Origin: Cercospora beticola | Lineage: Eukaryota; Ascomycota; Dothideomycetes; Mycosphaerellales; Mycosphaerellaceae | Length of the DNA: 64,000 nucleotides | Assembly (NCBI RefSeq): GCF_033473495.1 | Contig: NC_088942.1 | Span: 1,922,001 to 1,986,000 of the forward strand | Direction: 5' to 3' | Shown: positions 1 through 10,764 of the stretch, piece after piece | Position numbering within the stretch: position 1 is the first letter of the stretch | How the letters are laid out: every line of letters begins with the position of its first letter | Position numbers and translations under genes: made by a program | Notes under the pieces: generated by a model | Told to the model about the DNA's origin: nothing | Seen by the model: the letters and a program-made list of their open reading frames with translations, nothing else | Databases searched by the model: none

Positions 1-1
1 G

Positions 2-1285
2 CAGCAATTCGCTCGCAACTGGTTCCAAACGTACATGAAGGGCAATGCTGGGCCGATCGCTGGTGTTGAGCTAGTCGTTGACGAGCAGGAGCTGGAAGAT
101 GCAGCTGAACCGGATGCTGCTGTGGAGGAACAAGGCGGCGAGATACAGCAACAGAACGCGATATCTTTGGGCGCACCACTCGCTGCGACATCGCCTGAGC
201 CATCTTTGAGCGGCCAGCGAGCTCGAAAAGCAAAGGTTGGGCAACCTAGCCAAGTGATGCTGCAAGCTCACGCTGCACACGAACGCGTCATGCATGGACA
301 ATGGGCCGATGGCGATTTTCGATCCCTAGCTCTAGGATCTGCGAGCGGTATCGCGGGCGGGATCCCTCTGAACAAGAATTTCCCTGTTCCTGCAGCACCA
401 AGCCGCGATCGCACAGCCGGTGGTCGCATCAACTCTCACCAGAATCGACCACAGAAGAGCAAGGTCTCCCGAAACGAACAGACACTGGCCAAACTGCAGG
501 AGATGGCGGGCGACAAGATCATCACGATTTTGGAGGATGATGAAGAGTTACAGCAGCCTATGATGAAAGAGCAGACTCCTGTGGGTGAGGACATCATCAT
601 GATGGACGATGTTGAGAACGCACAGCAGCCAGAGACCCAGGCGCAGACTCAAATGCCAGATGCTCCACGTCCGGTGTTGAAGCCTCGTCCGTCTGGCGAC
701 TTGTCCATGAACATGCCAGCTTTGGATCGTGTCAGCAACTCTGGACGTATCACGAAGAACGCTCGGCCACAACAGCCCTTGAGTGAGCGTGAGTTGGCAA
801 AGCTACAAACGTACGTCCGAAATCATCCGGAAAATGCTGCTCGCCGACAAATGCAGCAGTCGTCGCACCCATCGCAGCCTGGTGTTGTACCTCCAGCTGG
901 CTACCACAACACACAAGCCAGCGCAGTATCACCACAGGGCTATTACACCCCGCAATCTCCTGATCTACCTGCGGCCAATCTTGCTTATCAGCAAGAGACC
1001 TGGAACGAGGCTTCGGGCATGAACGAGGGCATTTTCATGCCTCCACAAGGTTATCGCGCTCTACAACAGCCCGAACAGCAGCAATGGCAGCAGCAACACG
1101 CAGGCCAGCAATACCAGCAGCCTGGGCAATTCTACCACCCTCTGCAGCAGCCTGGGCCACAGCAGTGGCAGCAGCAGTACGGGGTTTCCCGATATCAGCA
1201 GCCGGGCCAGCCCTACCATCCACCAAATCAAGGCCCTTACAATTCGCAGTATGGTTACGACCCGAACCAGCAATATCGACAGTAG
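2..1285 (+). CDS. Gln/Pro-rich protein of unknown function, 5' end outside window
   Basis: The frame is open from base 2 to the TAG at 1283-1285, so the gene starts upstream of the window; the first in-frame ATG is at 35, but sense codons precede it. I do not recognise the family. The visible part has an acidic, Glu-rich N-terminal stretch, a basic middle with several Arg/Lys clusters, and a strongly Gln-, Pro-, Gly- and Tyr-rich C-terminal 100 residues with repeated QQPGQ-type units, giving a low-complexity, prion-like tail. No signal peptide or membrane segment is seen in this part. Such tails are common in fungal transcription or RNA-associated proteins, but that is only an analogy. Coding is clear from the long open frame; function is not. 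Confidence 0.75.
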   Translation, partial: QQFARNWFQTYMKGNAGPIAGVELVVDEQELEDAAEPDAAVEEQGGEIQQQNAISLGAPLAATSPEPSLSGQRARKAKVGQPSQVMLQAHAAHERVMHGQWADGDFRSLALGSASGIAGGIPLNKNFPVPAAPSRDRTAGGRINSHQNRPQKSKVSRNEQTLAKLQEMAGDKIITILEDDEELQQPMMKEQTPVGEDIIMMDDVENAQQPETQAQTQMPDAPRPVLKPRPSGDLSMNMPALDRVSNSGRITKNARPQQPLSERELAKLQTYVRNHPENAARRQMQQSSHPSQPGVVPPAGYHNTQASAVSPQGYYTPQSPDLPAANLAYQQETWNEASGMNEGIFMPPQGYRALQQPEQQQWQQQHAGQQYQQPGQFYHPLQQPGPQQWQQQYGVSRYQQPGQPYHPPNQGPYNSQYGYDPNQQYRQ

Positions 1286-2568
1286 TTCATTCATACACAA
1301 GAAGACGTTACAGGATACACAGGACTGGCATAACATCATCATCACCACCACGAGCGAGGCATAGATTGCATATTCGCTGAGCTTTCTTTCTTTTCTACCT
1401 CTGGGAATGGGGCATACATTTGGCATGAGATGGGTACAAAATTGGGGACGCTTAGTATTTTGGCTATGGAAGAGATTGTTTGCATTGTATGAAGGGTTGT
1501 GCTTGATGACCTCACGAATCACGATGAACGATGAACGAGAGACGAGAGACGAGAGATGAGAAACGAAAATGAGAACATAAATGTAGAATTAATGAGTATC
1601 GGCATTCTCGTGGAATCCACAATGATAAATTCAAAAAGCTCTTGCAGACTTCACATTGAAACCTTTCCATGTCCCATGCTGCGCCTCGACGAGCTGACGA
1701 GCGCTCATCTTTGTATTACATCAGCTTTCCACGTTCGCAGAGAACCTCCGCAGTGCATAGCAACCACCACTATGATCTTGTCCTATTTGCGAAACATTCT
1801 AGACCAACATGGGCGTAGATTCAATCCATGAAGTCGAAGCGACCGACTCGTTCGAAAGCGTCGGTAAGAATTCCCATCAACTGTTCAAGGATCGGCTTCG
1901 AAGTCATGAATTCGGGGATCCTCTTCAGGGTTTTGGCTGGAAGTTCAGATCCTGCAGACATGTTGCACGAATGATAGGCGGTAGCAGCCGCCATGCAGCG
2001 CCAGCCAAGCTTACTCATCTGCATGAGGTTCACCGGTACCACTTCTCCCAAGCGATCCGATATTCGAGATTATGATCAACCAGAGTTCGACAGTCATCAT
2101 ATTGGCCGAAGTTCGCCGAAAATGTGGTGCTTGGATACAATCAGTGTCGCAGTATCCGAAGAACACATTGTTGATTTCGTTGTTCAGCTTATATCTCGGC
2201 ATGGATGAAATGGCGATGCAAGAAGCAAGAACTCTTCGGGTACAATTGCTTGCGGTTTTCTTTTCTGCGTATGCAACTGCAGCCCGACGTCATTTGTGCA
2301 GCTCTCGAAGGAGCCGATTGGGAGTGGCCTGATCAATGAACGCCATTGTCCAAGTATTGCAATGCGAATGCGATCCCTTTACCTGATGCAGCACCAGGAT
2401 TGTGATTCAGGATACAGACGTGGCGGTTCTGGTCCTTTGATCAGTGGAGATTGCGAGGTGTGTCGCGACAGTATATGACCAGAGTTGTGGTATCCCATCT
2501 GATGTATTCTCATCGCCCCTTCTCACAACTCCATCGCCCCTGACACCGCGAAACGGCAATTCGCAGCT
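1286..2568. other. Intergenic, no gene supported
   Basis: Between the stop of the Gln-rich gene and the ATG of the beta-helix gene I see only short overlapping open frames on both strands with no recognisable domains. It must hold the 3' UTR of the first gene and the promoter of the next. A short purine-rich tandem repeat lies at 1522-1560. Confidence 0.5.
1522..1560 (+). repeat. Short purine-rich tandem repeat
   Basis: Imperfect tandem copies of GATGAAC followed by GAGAC-type units. It looks like an ordinary microsatellite downstream of the Gln-rich gene. Confidence 0.6.
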
Positions 2569-3682
2569 ATGAAGGCCACCTTCTTCGGCATTGTCGCGCT
2601 TTTAGCATTGGGTAGGTCTCGTCTTATCGCGATGTGTCGACCGTTCTCTGACATAAACTCCAGGTATCGATGCAGGAAAACCTCGAACTCGCTATGTGAA
2701 GGCGAGACAGTCCATTCAAAAGGCCATCGATGCTGCATCACCAGGAGACTGTATCCATGTGGCCAAGGGCACCTATAATGAGCAGCTCCTCATCAAGAAA
2801 GATGGCATAACTTTGATCGGACACGACGCCCAGCTTGCACCCCCATCGTCTTTCAAGACCAATCCCTGCACCGGCGTGATGGGACCCGACTCGCAAGCAG
2901 GAATCTGTATCGCAGGCAAGGGAATTGTCCTCGACGAGTTCATCGGTATCGAGCATCGGAAGGTCCGTTCCGTGCAGAAACCTGTCAAGGGTGTCTCGGT
3001 GTCAGGCTTCAAAGTCCGTGACTTTATCGGCGCAAATATCCTCGTCCTCGGCGCAGAAAAGACCCGTATCGATGCAAACAAGCTCGAAAATGGTGGCATC
3101 TACGGCTTCTTAGCGGCTGGGTCCAAGAAGACGACCATCACAAACAACAAGATCAAGATGCCATCAACTTTGGGCTTCATCGCACTCTGTGTCGACGACT
3201 TCCGAGACGCCCAAGCCACCGGCAACCATCTATCGACATACGGCATCGGTCTCTGCGTTCAGACCAATGGTGCACAGCTCCGTAAGAATTTCATCACGAA
3301 CAGTTGTGCCGGTGCCTTCGTCGACCCATTCACAGACGGTGCGGTGCTCAGCGAAAACACGATCGAAAAACCCTTTCCAAATTGTCCAAATGGTACGGTT
3401 GGAATTATCATCGACGGGGCTACCAACACAAAAGTCACCAAGAATATCATCAAAGATCAGGTTGCGGCCGCGGGTCTTGTCATCGTGGATGACCCTTGCA
3501 CAGGGGGCGGTCTTGCTTGCAGTACTAGGCCTGGACAGGCCGCTATTGCGTCGAACAATGTGGTCAAAGAGAACGTTTTCCAGAACAATGCATTTGATAT
3601 CTTCATCAATTCTACTGGAACTGGTAACGTTGCAGTCAGGAACCAGTGCACGTCGCCGCCGGATCTTTGTGCAGCGAATTGA
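2569..3682 (+). CDS. Secreted right-handed beta-helix (pectin-lyase fold) protein
   Basis: Two exons, 2569-2611 and 2664-3682, joined across a 52-nt intron (2612-2663; donor GTAGGT, CTGAC branch motif, CAG acceptor), give 353 residues. Exon 1 encodes a typical signal peptide (Met, Lys, then a hydrophobic run ending near residue 16), so the ATG at 2569 is better than any start inside exon 2. The mature part opens with the AIDAASPGD-type sequence that begins many parallel beta-helix proteins. It continues as short Asn/Gly/Ile-rich strands (NNKI, GNHL, ENTI, KNII types) typical of PbH1/NosD-like repeats, with several cysteines. The family includes polysaccharide lyases and other carbohydrate-active or surface proteins. 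No catalytic set is evident, so the substrate is unknown. It is tail-to-tail with the aquaglyceroporin. Confidence 0.85.
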
Positions 3683-4194
3683 TCAACTCGAGATGCTGCG
3701 GTTGGCTGAGCTCCTGGCTTCGTAATCTTTGGTCGCATAGGATTAAAGAGCTCGGGAGTAGTCATCAGGATACGCAGCGGAGGGAGGAGGCACAAGAAGC
3801 GAGCGAATGTTCAAGTATAATGCTTTCATGGGCCCGTTCCTGCAGCATGACCGTGTATGCGCTAGACTGTTGACTTCATTACTACTGTACCATCGGAGAA
3901 GGCTATTGTTGGCGACGGCTTTTGCTTGCATTGTTTCTCCCTCGAATGTCTGGCAAATGGCAATTCTCTTTTCTTCTCATGATACTCTTTGTAACTCTCA
4001 AAAAGTCGGTGGTTGAGCGGTCGCTATCAAGCGTTGCTGCTCATCTTGTTACGGGATTTCGGCCCAGTGAGGTGTGAGATGCTCTGTGGTCTCGTGCTCC
4101 TGTCATCGATGCAGCTGCAATTCCAGACGCGCTCCAAGCTCCTATCATGAAATCATAACCTCTTTACAGAAATTATATTCGCTTCTTTCCCAAC
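3683..4194. other. Intergenic between convergent genes
   Basis: About 510 bp between two stop codons facing each other. It should contain both 3' UTRs and polyadenylation sites. No gene or distinctive repeat is seen. Confidence 0.5.
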
Positions 4195-5397
4195 TCACAC
4201 AAGGCCCTGCTCTTTCTGCGCTGCCAGCCGATCCTGCACAGTCTTCTTCGGATTCAATAACTGCGGAATTCCAAACCAGGGCTGATTCACCGGACTAGGT
4301 CCTGTGTAAATTGCAACATCATACAACGCACCCCCAAACAAACATCCCGCAAACGGCGCCACCATTGGGATCCAGAAATAATATCCGCCTGCGGACCACA
4401 CTTCATGTCCATAGCCCACAGCATAACTCATTAACCTTGGACCAAAGTCCCTGGCAAGATTAATCGCGTATCCGGTGTTCCAGCCGAAGCAAGCTCCAAG
4501 TCCAAAAATGAGGAAGAATAGCGTCAAAGGGAAGAAGTTCCCGCTGGCGTGGAAAGAACCGGAATTTGAATCGTCCCGGAGTGCGAAGATCGTAAACATG
4601 AGGATCGCGGAAGCGATGAATTCGGAGAAAAATTGACTCGCTTTTGTCAAATCGGCCTGCGGATAAGTGCAAAAGATCGCAGCAGTAGCATTAGTTGCTG
4701 GAGGAACAGTCCGAATTCCAGGCCCTCCTTCAAAAGTATTGATCCCGTTGATATAGTTCGAATAGACGATTCCAGCTCCGACGAAACCTCCAAGAAACTG
4801 CGCAAGGAGATAAATCGGGAATCGTCGAAGCGGAACTTTTCGTAAAAGGCAATTCGTAAGAGTAATAGCTGGGTTGAGATAAGCGCCTGAATCGCCTGCG
4901 ATGTATATTCCCAACATGACGCCTAATCCCCAGCCCCATGAGATACTCTGATATTCGCCGAAACCATTGCCGCCAGGAGCGCTGGTCTGGCCGGCGGAGA
5001 GAAGGACTTGGGCGACGGAGCCGTTGCCGAAGCAGACCATTATCATGACGCCGAAGAATTCGGCGAGAGGTTCTTTGAGGACTAGGCGGATTTTTGTCCA
5101 GAGGAGGGTGGAGTGGGAGGCTGTGTCGTGCTCTTCAATTATGGGGGCGGAAGGATGAAGGCCGAGGACTCGTCGGGCTTTGTGGATTGTGGAGGACGTG
5201 CGGTTTGTGTCTATCGTGTCGGTTTCGTGCATTTTCTCCCCTGCTGGGAGAGTTTGTTCGTGCGCATGCTCGCGGTGGGAGACGGAGCCGGGTTCTGTAG
5301 GTAGATTGTGAAGTGCTGAGGATGTGTTCAGTTTATCTTTTTCTTCAGAGCTGCCGCTTGAGTAATCGTATGAAGTCGTGTGTCCTGTTGCCGCCAT
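4195..5397 (-). CDS. Aquaglyceroporin (MIP family, Fps1-like)
   Basis: A single-exon frame of 400 residues from the ATG at 5397 to the TGA at 4197-4195. The same frame extends 30 codons upstream to an ATG at 5487, but those residues look non-coding. A long hydrophilic N-terminal tail (about 100 residues, Ser/Thr/Glu-rich) precedes six hydrophobic segments of the major intrinsic protein fold. The first pore motif is a regular NPA (about residues 175-177) in GAYLNPAITL. The second is NLA (about 313-315) followed by the RDFGPR stretch conserved in glycerol facilitators. That Arg-Asp pair marks a glycerol-type channel, and an NLA second motif is known in yeast Fps1. The expected role is glycerol and small-polyol flux across the plasma membrane in osmotic adjustment. 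The substrate is inferred. Confidence 0.9.
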   Translation of the reverse strand: MAATGHTTSYDYSSGSSEEKDKLNTSSALHNLPTEPGSVSHREHAHEQTLPAGEKMHETDTIDTNRTSSTIHKARRVLGLHPSAPIIEEHDTASHSTLLWTKIRLVLKEPLAEFFGVMIMVCFGNGSVAQVLLSAGQTSAPGGNGFGEYQSISWGWGLGVMLGIYIAGDSGAYLNPAITLTNCLLRKVPLRRFPIYLLAQFLGGFVGAGIVYSNYINGINTFEGGPGIRTVPPATNATAAIFCTYPQADLTKASQFFSEFIASAILMFTIFALRDDSNSGSFHASGNFFPLTLFFLIFGLGACFGWNTGYAINLARDFGPRLMSYAVGYGHEVWSAGGYYFWIPMVAPFAGCLFGGALYDVAIYTGPSPVNQPWFGIPQLLNPKKTVQDRLAAQKEQGLV

Positions 5398-6096
5398 ACT
5401 GTTTACTGGCTGCGGAAAGTCATCAACTGTGAGAGAGTGTTCGAAGAACCGGTCAGCGAAGACGCGACGGCAATAAAGAAGTCGCACAAAGGGAGCTCCG
5501 CTCGCATCCTATGCTTGGTCGCGTGGCAGCCATGCGCCAATGCTCAAAGTCGTACATATCGGCGATGCTATGAAGATCAGAGGTGTCAGCTGCTTCGTCT
5601 GCTTGAGCGAAACAATCTGATGACGCAGAGCCGACGAGGAGGCTGCGAGCTATTGGACTGGTAGCGAGATAGTTCATCCTACGCTGCACTACGCGTGAGC
5701 GAGAGAGCTTGTCGATGCGGCTCTGCGCTTGTGATTGAACTCTATGTCGTCCGTGGATCGCCGTGTGCGTGGTCTTCGGGATCCGCAATTCGCGCGGAGA
5801 CCCCACGGGCAGAAACCTCGGCAAAGTGTCGGCTAAATGCACGTGAATAAATTCGTCCAGCTTTTCAGGATCGAGCGCAACGATTATATCAGCCTTCGTC
5901 TTCATTGAGATACATCTCGACTGCCATCTTTTGCACCTTGTGTGGCAGCGTTTCCATTTGATGAATGGAGAGCAGCAGGCTCGTGAATAGTATCAATCAC
6001 AATTCTGTCGATTTTCCGACTGCATATTACCAATATGGGCTTCCTCGTGAGACGTAAAATCGTACAATGTTGCTTGCATTTTTGTCATCCAGACAC
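5398..6096. other. Intergenic, upstream of aquaglyceroporin
   Basis: About 700 bp between the aquaglyceroporin start and the 3' end of the nucleotidase gene. It contains a 150-codon - strand open frame (5453-5905) with no recognisable features. It is probably aquaglyceroporin promoter and 5' UTR plus the nucleotidase 3' UTR. Confidence 0.4.
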
Positions 6097-7980
6097 TCAC
6101 AACGCAATACCGAATGCCAACAAGCCCGCGAGAATCATGGCAGGAAGGGCTCCAGACGCGTAAGAACTGGCTGCACTAGCAGGAGAATCCGATCCACCTT
6201 CAGAACCGGTTCCATTTCCTCCAGATCCACCATCGCTTGGTGCAGTGCCATTCACGATAGCAATTCTACCTTCTGTTTGGATATTGACAGGAGATTGAGA
6301 TCGAATGTATCGAACAAGGATCTCGTCTTGCGTTTCCAGCGTGACAATGTTCGGAAATTCCAACGTTCCAAAGAAGTTGTCACCGCCGCCTGCGAGGAAA
6401 TCGAGAGTAACGACTTTGTACGTCTCCGCGCGGTCCAGACTGGAGTTGCCGATATTCACTGCGACGAGCCTGCTGCCATTGTTGTTCTCCGGATTGTATT
6501 CAATCTGGATCCCACGACTGACTTGCACAAAACTGGTGACTTCTTCATCGTTGAATTCGCTGACGCCAGAAACGATTCCTTCGAGTACCCTCCAGAGGTC
6601 GTCGCCAGACATGGTGATTTCCACGAGCGAGTTACCGAACGGGAAGCTGGTGAGCACTTCGCCCCTTGTGATGTCGCCTTGGTCGATAGTAGCTCGAATG
6701 CCGCCTGCATTGATGAGTGCAAAGTCAACGGTGTCACTCTCGTTCTGTCGATAAGAAAGCATGGCATCGGCCATGAAGTTGCCGAGCAGACATTCCTCCT
6801 GCTGGCAGTTTTCTTGCTCGAGGACAACGTCAGATTGACCGATGACTTCGGCAGCAAATGCTTCGAAGGGACCTCGCCACTCCTCAATCTGAGCTTGGAG
6901 CGTCTCGTTTTGAGCAGTGGAGTTAGTGAGGTGGATGGGACCACCGTGATATGCCAATATCTTTCCCTCAGCATCGTAAGTGACATCGATGTAGCCCAGG
7001 TATTCTCCCCAGCCTGTTTGATGTGTTAGCTGTGGTATAGCACAGTATATCTCGATACTCACGATAAGCGGTAACAACGAAGACCTCCTCATCATCGAGA
7101 TTCTGAACAATAGTTGGGTAAGGACCCTCCTCGCCCTCACCCGTGCCAAGTGGGGTATGTGAGTGGCCTCCCATAATCAGGTGAAGGCCAGTGGTATTCT
7201 GCGCCAAAGCTTGATCATTATCGTAGCCAATGTGTGTCAAAGCTGCAATTCTTGTGACGTTTGTAGTTTCGCGGATCAAGTTGATAGTATTCTGAACCGC
7301 TTCGATAGGGTCTAAGAACGTGGTGTTCTCGCCCGGGCTAGAAATGTCCGGTGTAGTCTCAGTTGTAACTCCAATCACTGCAAGCTGGTACTGCTCGTAT
7401 ATATGAAATGGCTTGATAGTCCTGTTGAGTACGGGGTGACCAGATTGAATGTTCGCAGAAATGATTGGGAAAGTCAAGTTCTCCAAGAACTCTCCCAACA
7501 TGTCATCACCGCCATCGAACCTATGCACGAATTAATCACAGCTATCGCTCGCAGTCTTCGGGGTTGTACAGACTCGTGATTCCCAAGCGTCATTCCATCG
7601 AATCCCAGCTGGTTGATTGTCTCGGCGATCTTCTCGCCACCGTAGTATGAGTAGAACAGGGTTCCTTGAAATTCGTCTCCGGCATTCAGGAACAAGCTGC
7701 TGTTCAGAACTGGACGTCGCTCGTTGACCACTGTCGATACTCTAGCATAGCCACCAAAGCACCCACGAGTAGGATCTGTGCAATCTGTTCCTGAGCTTCG
7801 GAATTCGTCAAGGTGGGCGTGCACATCGTTGATGTGGAAGAACGACTGATTCCAGTTGCCGTCCGCATCAATATATCGCTTCGAAAGGCGCTTGCTGTAC
7901 AGCACATCTTCTGCGGAGACCACAAGGGCTGAGGCCAACGCGGCCAGCGTGAGCGCGCTGCGAACGTTGCTTGGGGCCAT
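6097..7980 (-). CDS. GPI-anchored 5'-nucleotidase-family metallophosphoesterase
   Basis: Three exons on the - strand: 7980-7574, 7520-7063 and 7013-6097. Introns are 7521-7573 (GTCTGT..TAG, 53 nt) and 7014-7062 (GTGAGT..CAG, 49 nt). Phases agree and give 593 residues. The start at 7980 gives a clean signal peptide. The N-terminal calcineurin-like domain shows the metal-binding motifs in order: HINDVHAHLDE, NAGDEFQG, GNHEFDGGD (rebuilt across intron 1), a THIGYDND block and GGHSHT. The C-terminal nucleotidase domain has NAGGIRATIDQGDI and PFGN substrate-site motifs. The end is Gly/Ser/Asn-rich followed by a hydrophobic tail, as in GPI-anchored proteins. It should hydrolyse extracellular nucleotides or other phosphoesters at the cell surface. 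It is divergent from the monooxygenase gene. Confidence 0.92.
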
Positions 7981-8800
7981 GATGAGGGCGTCAATACAAT
8001 TCAATTCCCTGCGAGAAGTGCAGAAGAAGTGCAGCGAAGGCCACAGGCATGGTTTTCAGTGTCTCACAAGGCGCTTGGTACCTGCAGAGAAGGGTTTAGT
8101 TTGGCAGCGAAGCACTTTCGCGTGGCTCAAACCCCATCTTGGCATGATAGCAAACCGGCCATTGATCTTCTGGCACTGGAGCGCATGGCCATTGAAATCT
8201 CTGGGCGCGCGGCTGATCTTGCTTGGCCCGGTTCGCCACAACGGCGAGATGCGAAGGGCCACGATACGGAGCCCACGCGAATGTGTCTCTTTGGCCCTAA
8301 TGCGCTGGCTGAGGCATCTTGATGGGGCCAGGCAAGAGGCATGATTGATATGTGAAAGAGAAGAAGTCGCAGCTGCGGAGCTGGCAATCACGAAGCCTGC
8401 GAAAATGCCAAGCTTTTTCGACCGGAGATAAGTTCTGCCTGGGGCATCCTCGGCTGAAGTGAATTGATACAATTTGATAGGAGCAAACGAGACGCACAAC
8501 ACCACCTCCATACATCTTAGTATCCGGATTACTGCTATGTCCTGCCCCGGAAACCACATGGTCACGCCGTTGCAACAACACAATTGCATTTTCGGGGGAA
8601 ATACTGAGAAGTCGGATGCACGCTGACAGGCGCAAGTATGGCGTCAACGAGACTAGCTGGCGATTGTCGCTCGTCATTTGTCAGCTTAGCCGGATGGACG
8701 TACTGCAGCTTCAAGACCGCATTCCATTTCTTGTCGCTCTGAAATATCTCAAGAAACGGTGAAGGAGCGCGTCTACTATCAGCCTAAGAGCAAACCCGTC
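7981..8800. other. Divergent intergenic region
   Basis: About 820 bp between the nucleotidase (-) and monooxygenase (+) starts, therefore carrying both promoters. Open frames here are short and overlap on several frames, without recognisable domains. Confidence 0.45.
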
Positions 8801-10371
8801 ATGGCCGAACGGAAGCAACTTCACCTGACGGCGTTTATGCGGCCGACCAGCCTCCACACTGGCGCATGGCGGTTCGGATATCAGCAGTTTGGAGTGTCAC
8901 TAGCACGTACTGACTAGAGCAATGTAGATACCCAGGAGCATATCCTGATTCAAACTTCAATCTTGCCCATCTGAAGTCTTTCATCAAGAAGCTTGAAGAT
9001 GCAAAATTTGATGCATTCTTCATGGCTGACCATCTCGCGGTCTTGAATATGCCCATAGAAGCTTTGAAGCGCAGCCACACCACAACATCATTCGAGCCCT
9101 TCACGCTACTGTCAGCGCTCTCTCAGGTAACATCCAAGATTGGCCTGGCAGCGACGGCGTCGACGACATATGATGAAGCATATCACATTGCTCGGAGGTT
9201 CGCCTCCCTGGACCACATATCCGAGGGTCGTGCTGCGTGGAACATTGTCACTACAGGAAACCCAGAGTCTGCGAAGAACTTCGGACAGGATGAGCACATG
9301 CAGCACTCTGATCGCTACAAGCGAGCTCGCGAGTTCTACGATGTAGTGACTGGTCTCTGGGATAGTTTCGCGGACGATGCATTTGTGCGAGACCGCGAAA
9401 CTGGAACTTTCTTGGATCCTGAGAAAATGCATGTGCTCAATCATAAGGGCCCAGAGTTGAGCGTACGAGGCCCGCTCAACATTGCAAGGCCAGTGCAGGG
9501 ATGGCCCGTCATCGTGCAAGCCGGACAGTCCGAGCCCGGAAGGCAATTGGCCGCTGAGACTGCTGAAGCTGTTTTCTGCTCGCCAAAAGACATCAATGGC
9601 GGGAAAGCTCTATACGCAGATATCAAAGGCAGGGCTGAAAAGGCAGGTCGCAACAGGAACCACATTAAAATTCTGCCGGCGGCCATGATTATCGTGGGAG
9701 ATACTGTGGATGATGCTCAACAGAAACGACTAAAGCTGGACTCGTTCGTACACTATGATAGTGCGATTGCTTCGTTGTCTATTGCCCTGGGCTGCGACGC
9801 TGCTGGATTCGATCCTGATGGGCCACTTCCGAAGGATCTGCCTCCCACCAATGCTTCACACACAGCTCGACAAAGTGTCGTCGACCTTGCCGAGCGAGAA
9901 GGCCTTACTGTTCGACAGCTTGCGCAGAGATATGGAGGCTACACTGGCCTCACTTTCGTGGGTACTTCAGCAACAATTGCAGAAGACATGGGGAAATGGC
10001 TGGACTCAGATGCATGCGATGGCTTCACATGCGTAATGCCCTACCTACCGCAAGGTTTAGACGATATCACGCAGCGTCTTGTTCCCGAACTCCAGCGTAG
10101 AGGGCTGTTCCGGCAGGATTATACTGGTAACACACTCCGGGAACACCTTGGCCTTCCACGGCCTCCCAATCGCTTCTTCTCTCAGAAGACACCTGATCAG
10201 ATCAAGGCCCTGGGAGATTATGGCTATACCAACAGCAACCAAGGAGCACAGCTGACTGCTGCCGAGACTCATGGGTATCCAAATGGCGCCAAGCAAGTCC
10301 CACCTCGGCCGGCGGAGCCGGCTAAGCTGAGTGCTGCTGAACTTGAAGCTATCTTGGAAGCCTCTAGGTAG
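8801..10371 (+). CDS. FMN-dependent monooxygenase, NtaA/SnaA/DszA family (luciferase-like)
   Basis: Two exons, 8801-8871 and 8928-10371, with a 56-nt intron (8872-8927; donor GTTCGG, CTGAC branch, TAG acceptor), encode 504 residues. Exon 1 supplies the usual N-terminal block (KQLHLTAFMRPT then HTGAWRYPGA across the junction), which is missing if the ATG at 9022 is used. The protein then shows the TIM-barrel signatures of the flavin luciferase-like superfamily: FDAFFMADHL, SKIGLAATASTTYDEAYHIARRFASLDHIS, GRAAWNIVTT, RYKRAREF, and WPVIVQAGQSEPGRQLAAETAEAVF. In bacteria these enzymes use FMNH2 supplied by a separate reductase to oxidise nitrilotriacetate, pristinamycin or dibenzothiophene sulfone. 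The fungal substrate is unknown. No reductase partner is visible nearby. The neighbouring SDR could act in the same pathway, but this is only positional. Confidence 0.92.
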
Positions 10372-10764
10372 TGGATCCAAATGATGTTGCTGAGATCTCA
10401 GCATTAATATGTCGCAAGATGTAGAATACTCTTCAAGGCCAGTGCTCACATATTCGAGGAGCGATCAGAAAGCAGCGAATGGCACCCGGCACAATTTCCA
10501 CGCCGTTCCTTTGTTGTCTCGGGGCGTTCATTTCTCCGCCAAACGACGTGATATGGCGCTACGCATTCCCTGAGGATTTTGTGCAACTCAACTACGGAGC
10601 CGGCTCCACAATTCGCGTACATGCTGACAAAACTGGAGACTGCGGCTGAATCGCAATGTATGCGACGCTTGATAAATAAATGTTAACGTTATGGCCTTCA
10701 ACATGATAACACAGCGAAGGATACCTCCAGTCCTAGTTCTGCGATTTCATCTACCTCATTCATC
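10372..10764. other. Intergenic with SDR promoter
   Basis: About 390 bp between two genes on the same strand. It holds the monooxygenase 3' UTR and an AT-rich TATA-like element near 10671, upstream of the SDR start. Confidence 0.5.
10671..10679 (+). promoter_or_regulatory. TATA-like element of the SDR gene
   Basis: GATAAATAA stands out in a mixed-composition region, about 90 bp upstream of the ATG at 10765, a plausible TATA position for a fungal gene. Confidence 0.4.

Noticed and set aside
5453..5905. A 150-codon - strand frame upstream of the aquaglyceroporin
   Set aside because: No domain, no signal and no splice link to the aquaporin; it may be promoter or 5' UTR.
6067..7029. A 320-codon + strand frame opposite the nucleotidase gene
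   Set aside because: It lies wholly over a well-supported - strand exon with catalytic motifs and shows no domain of its own.
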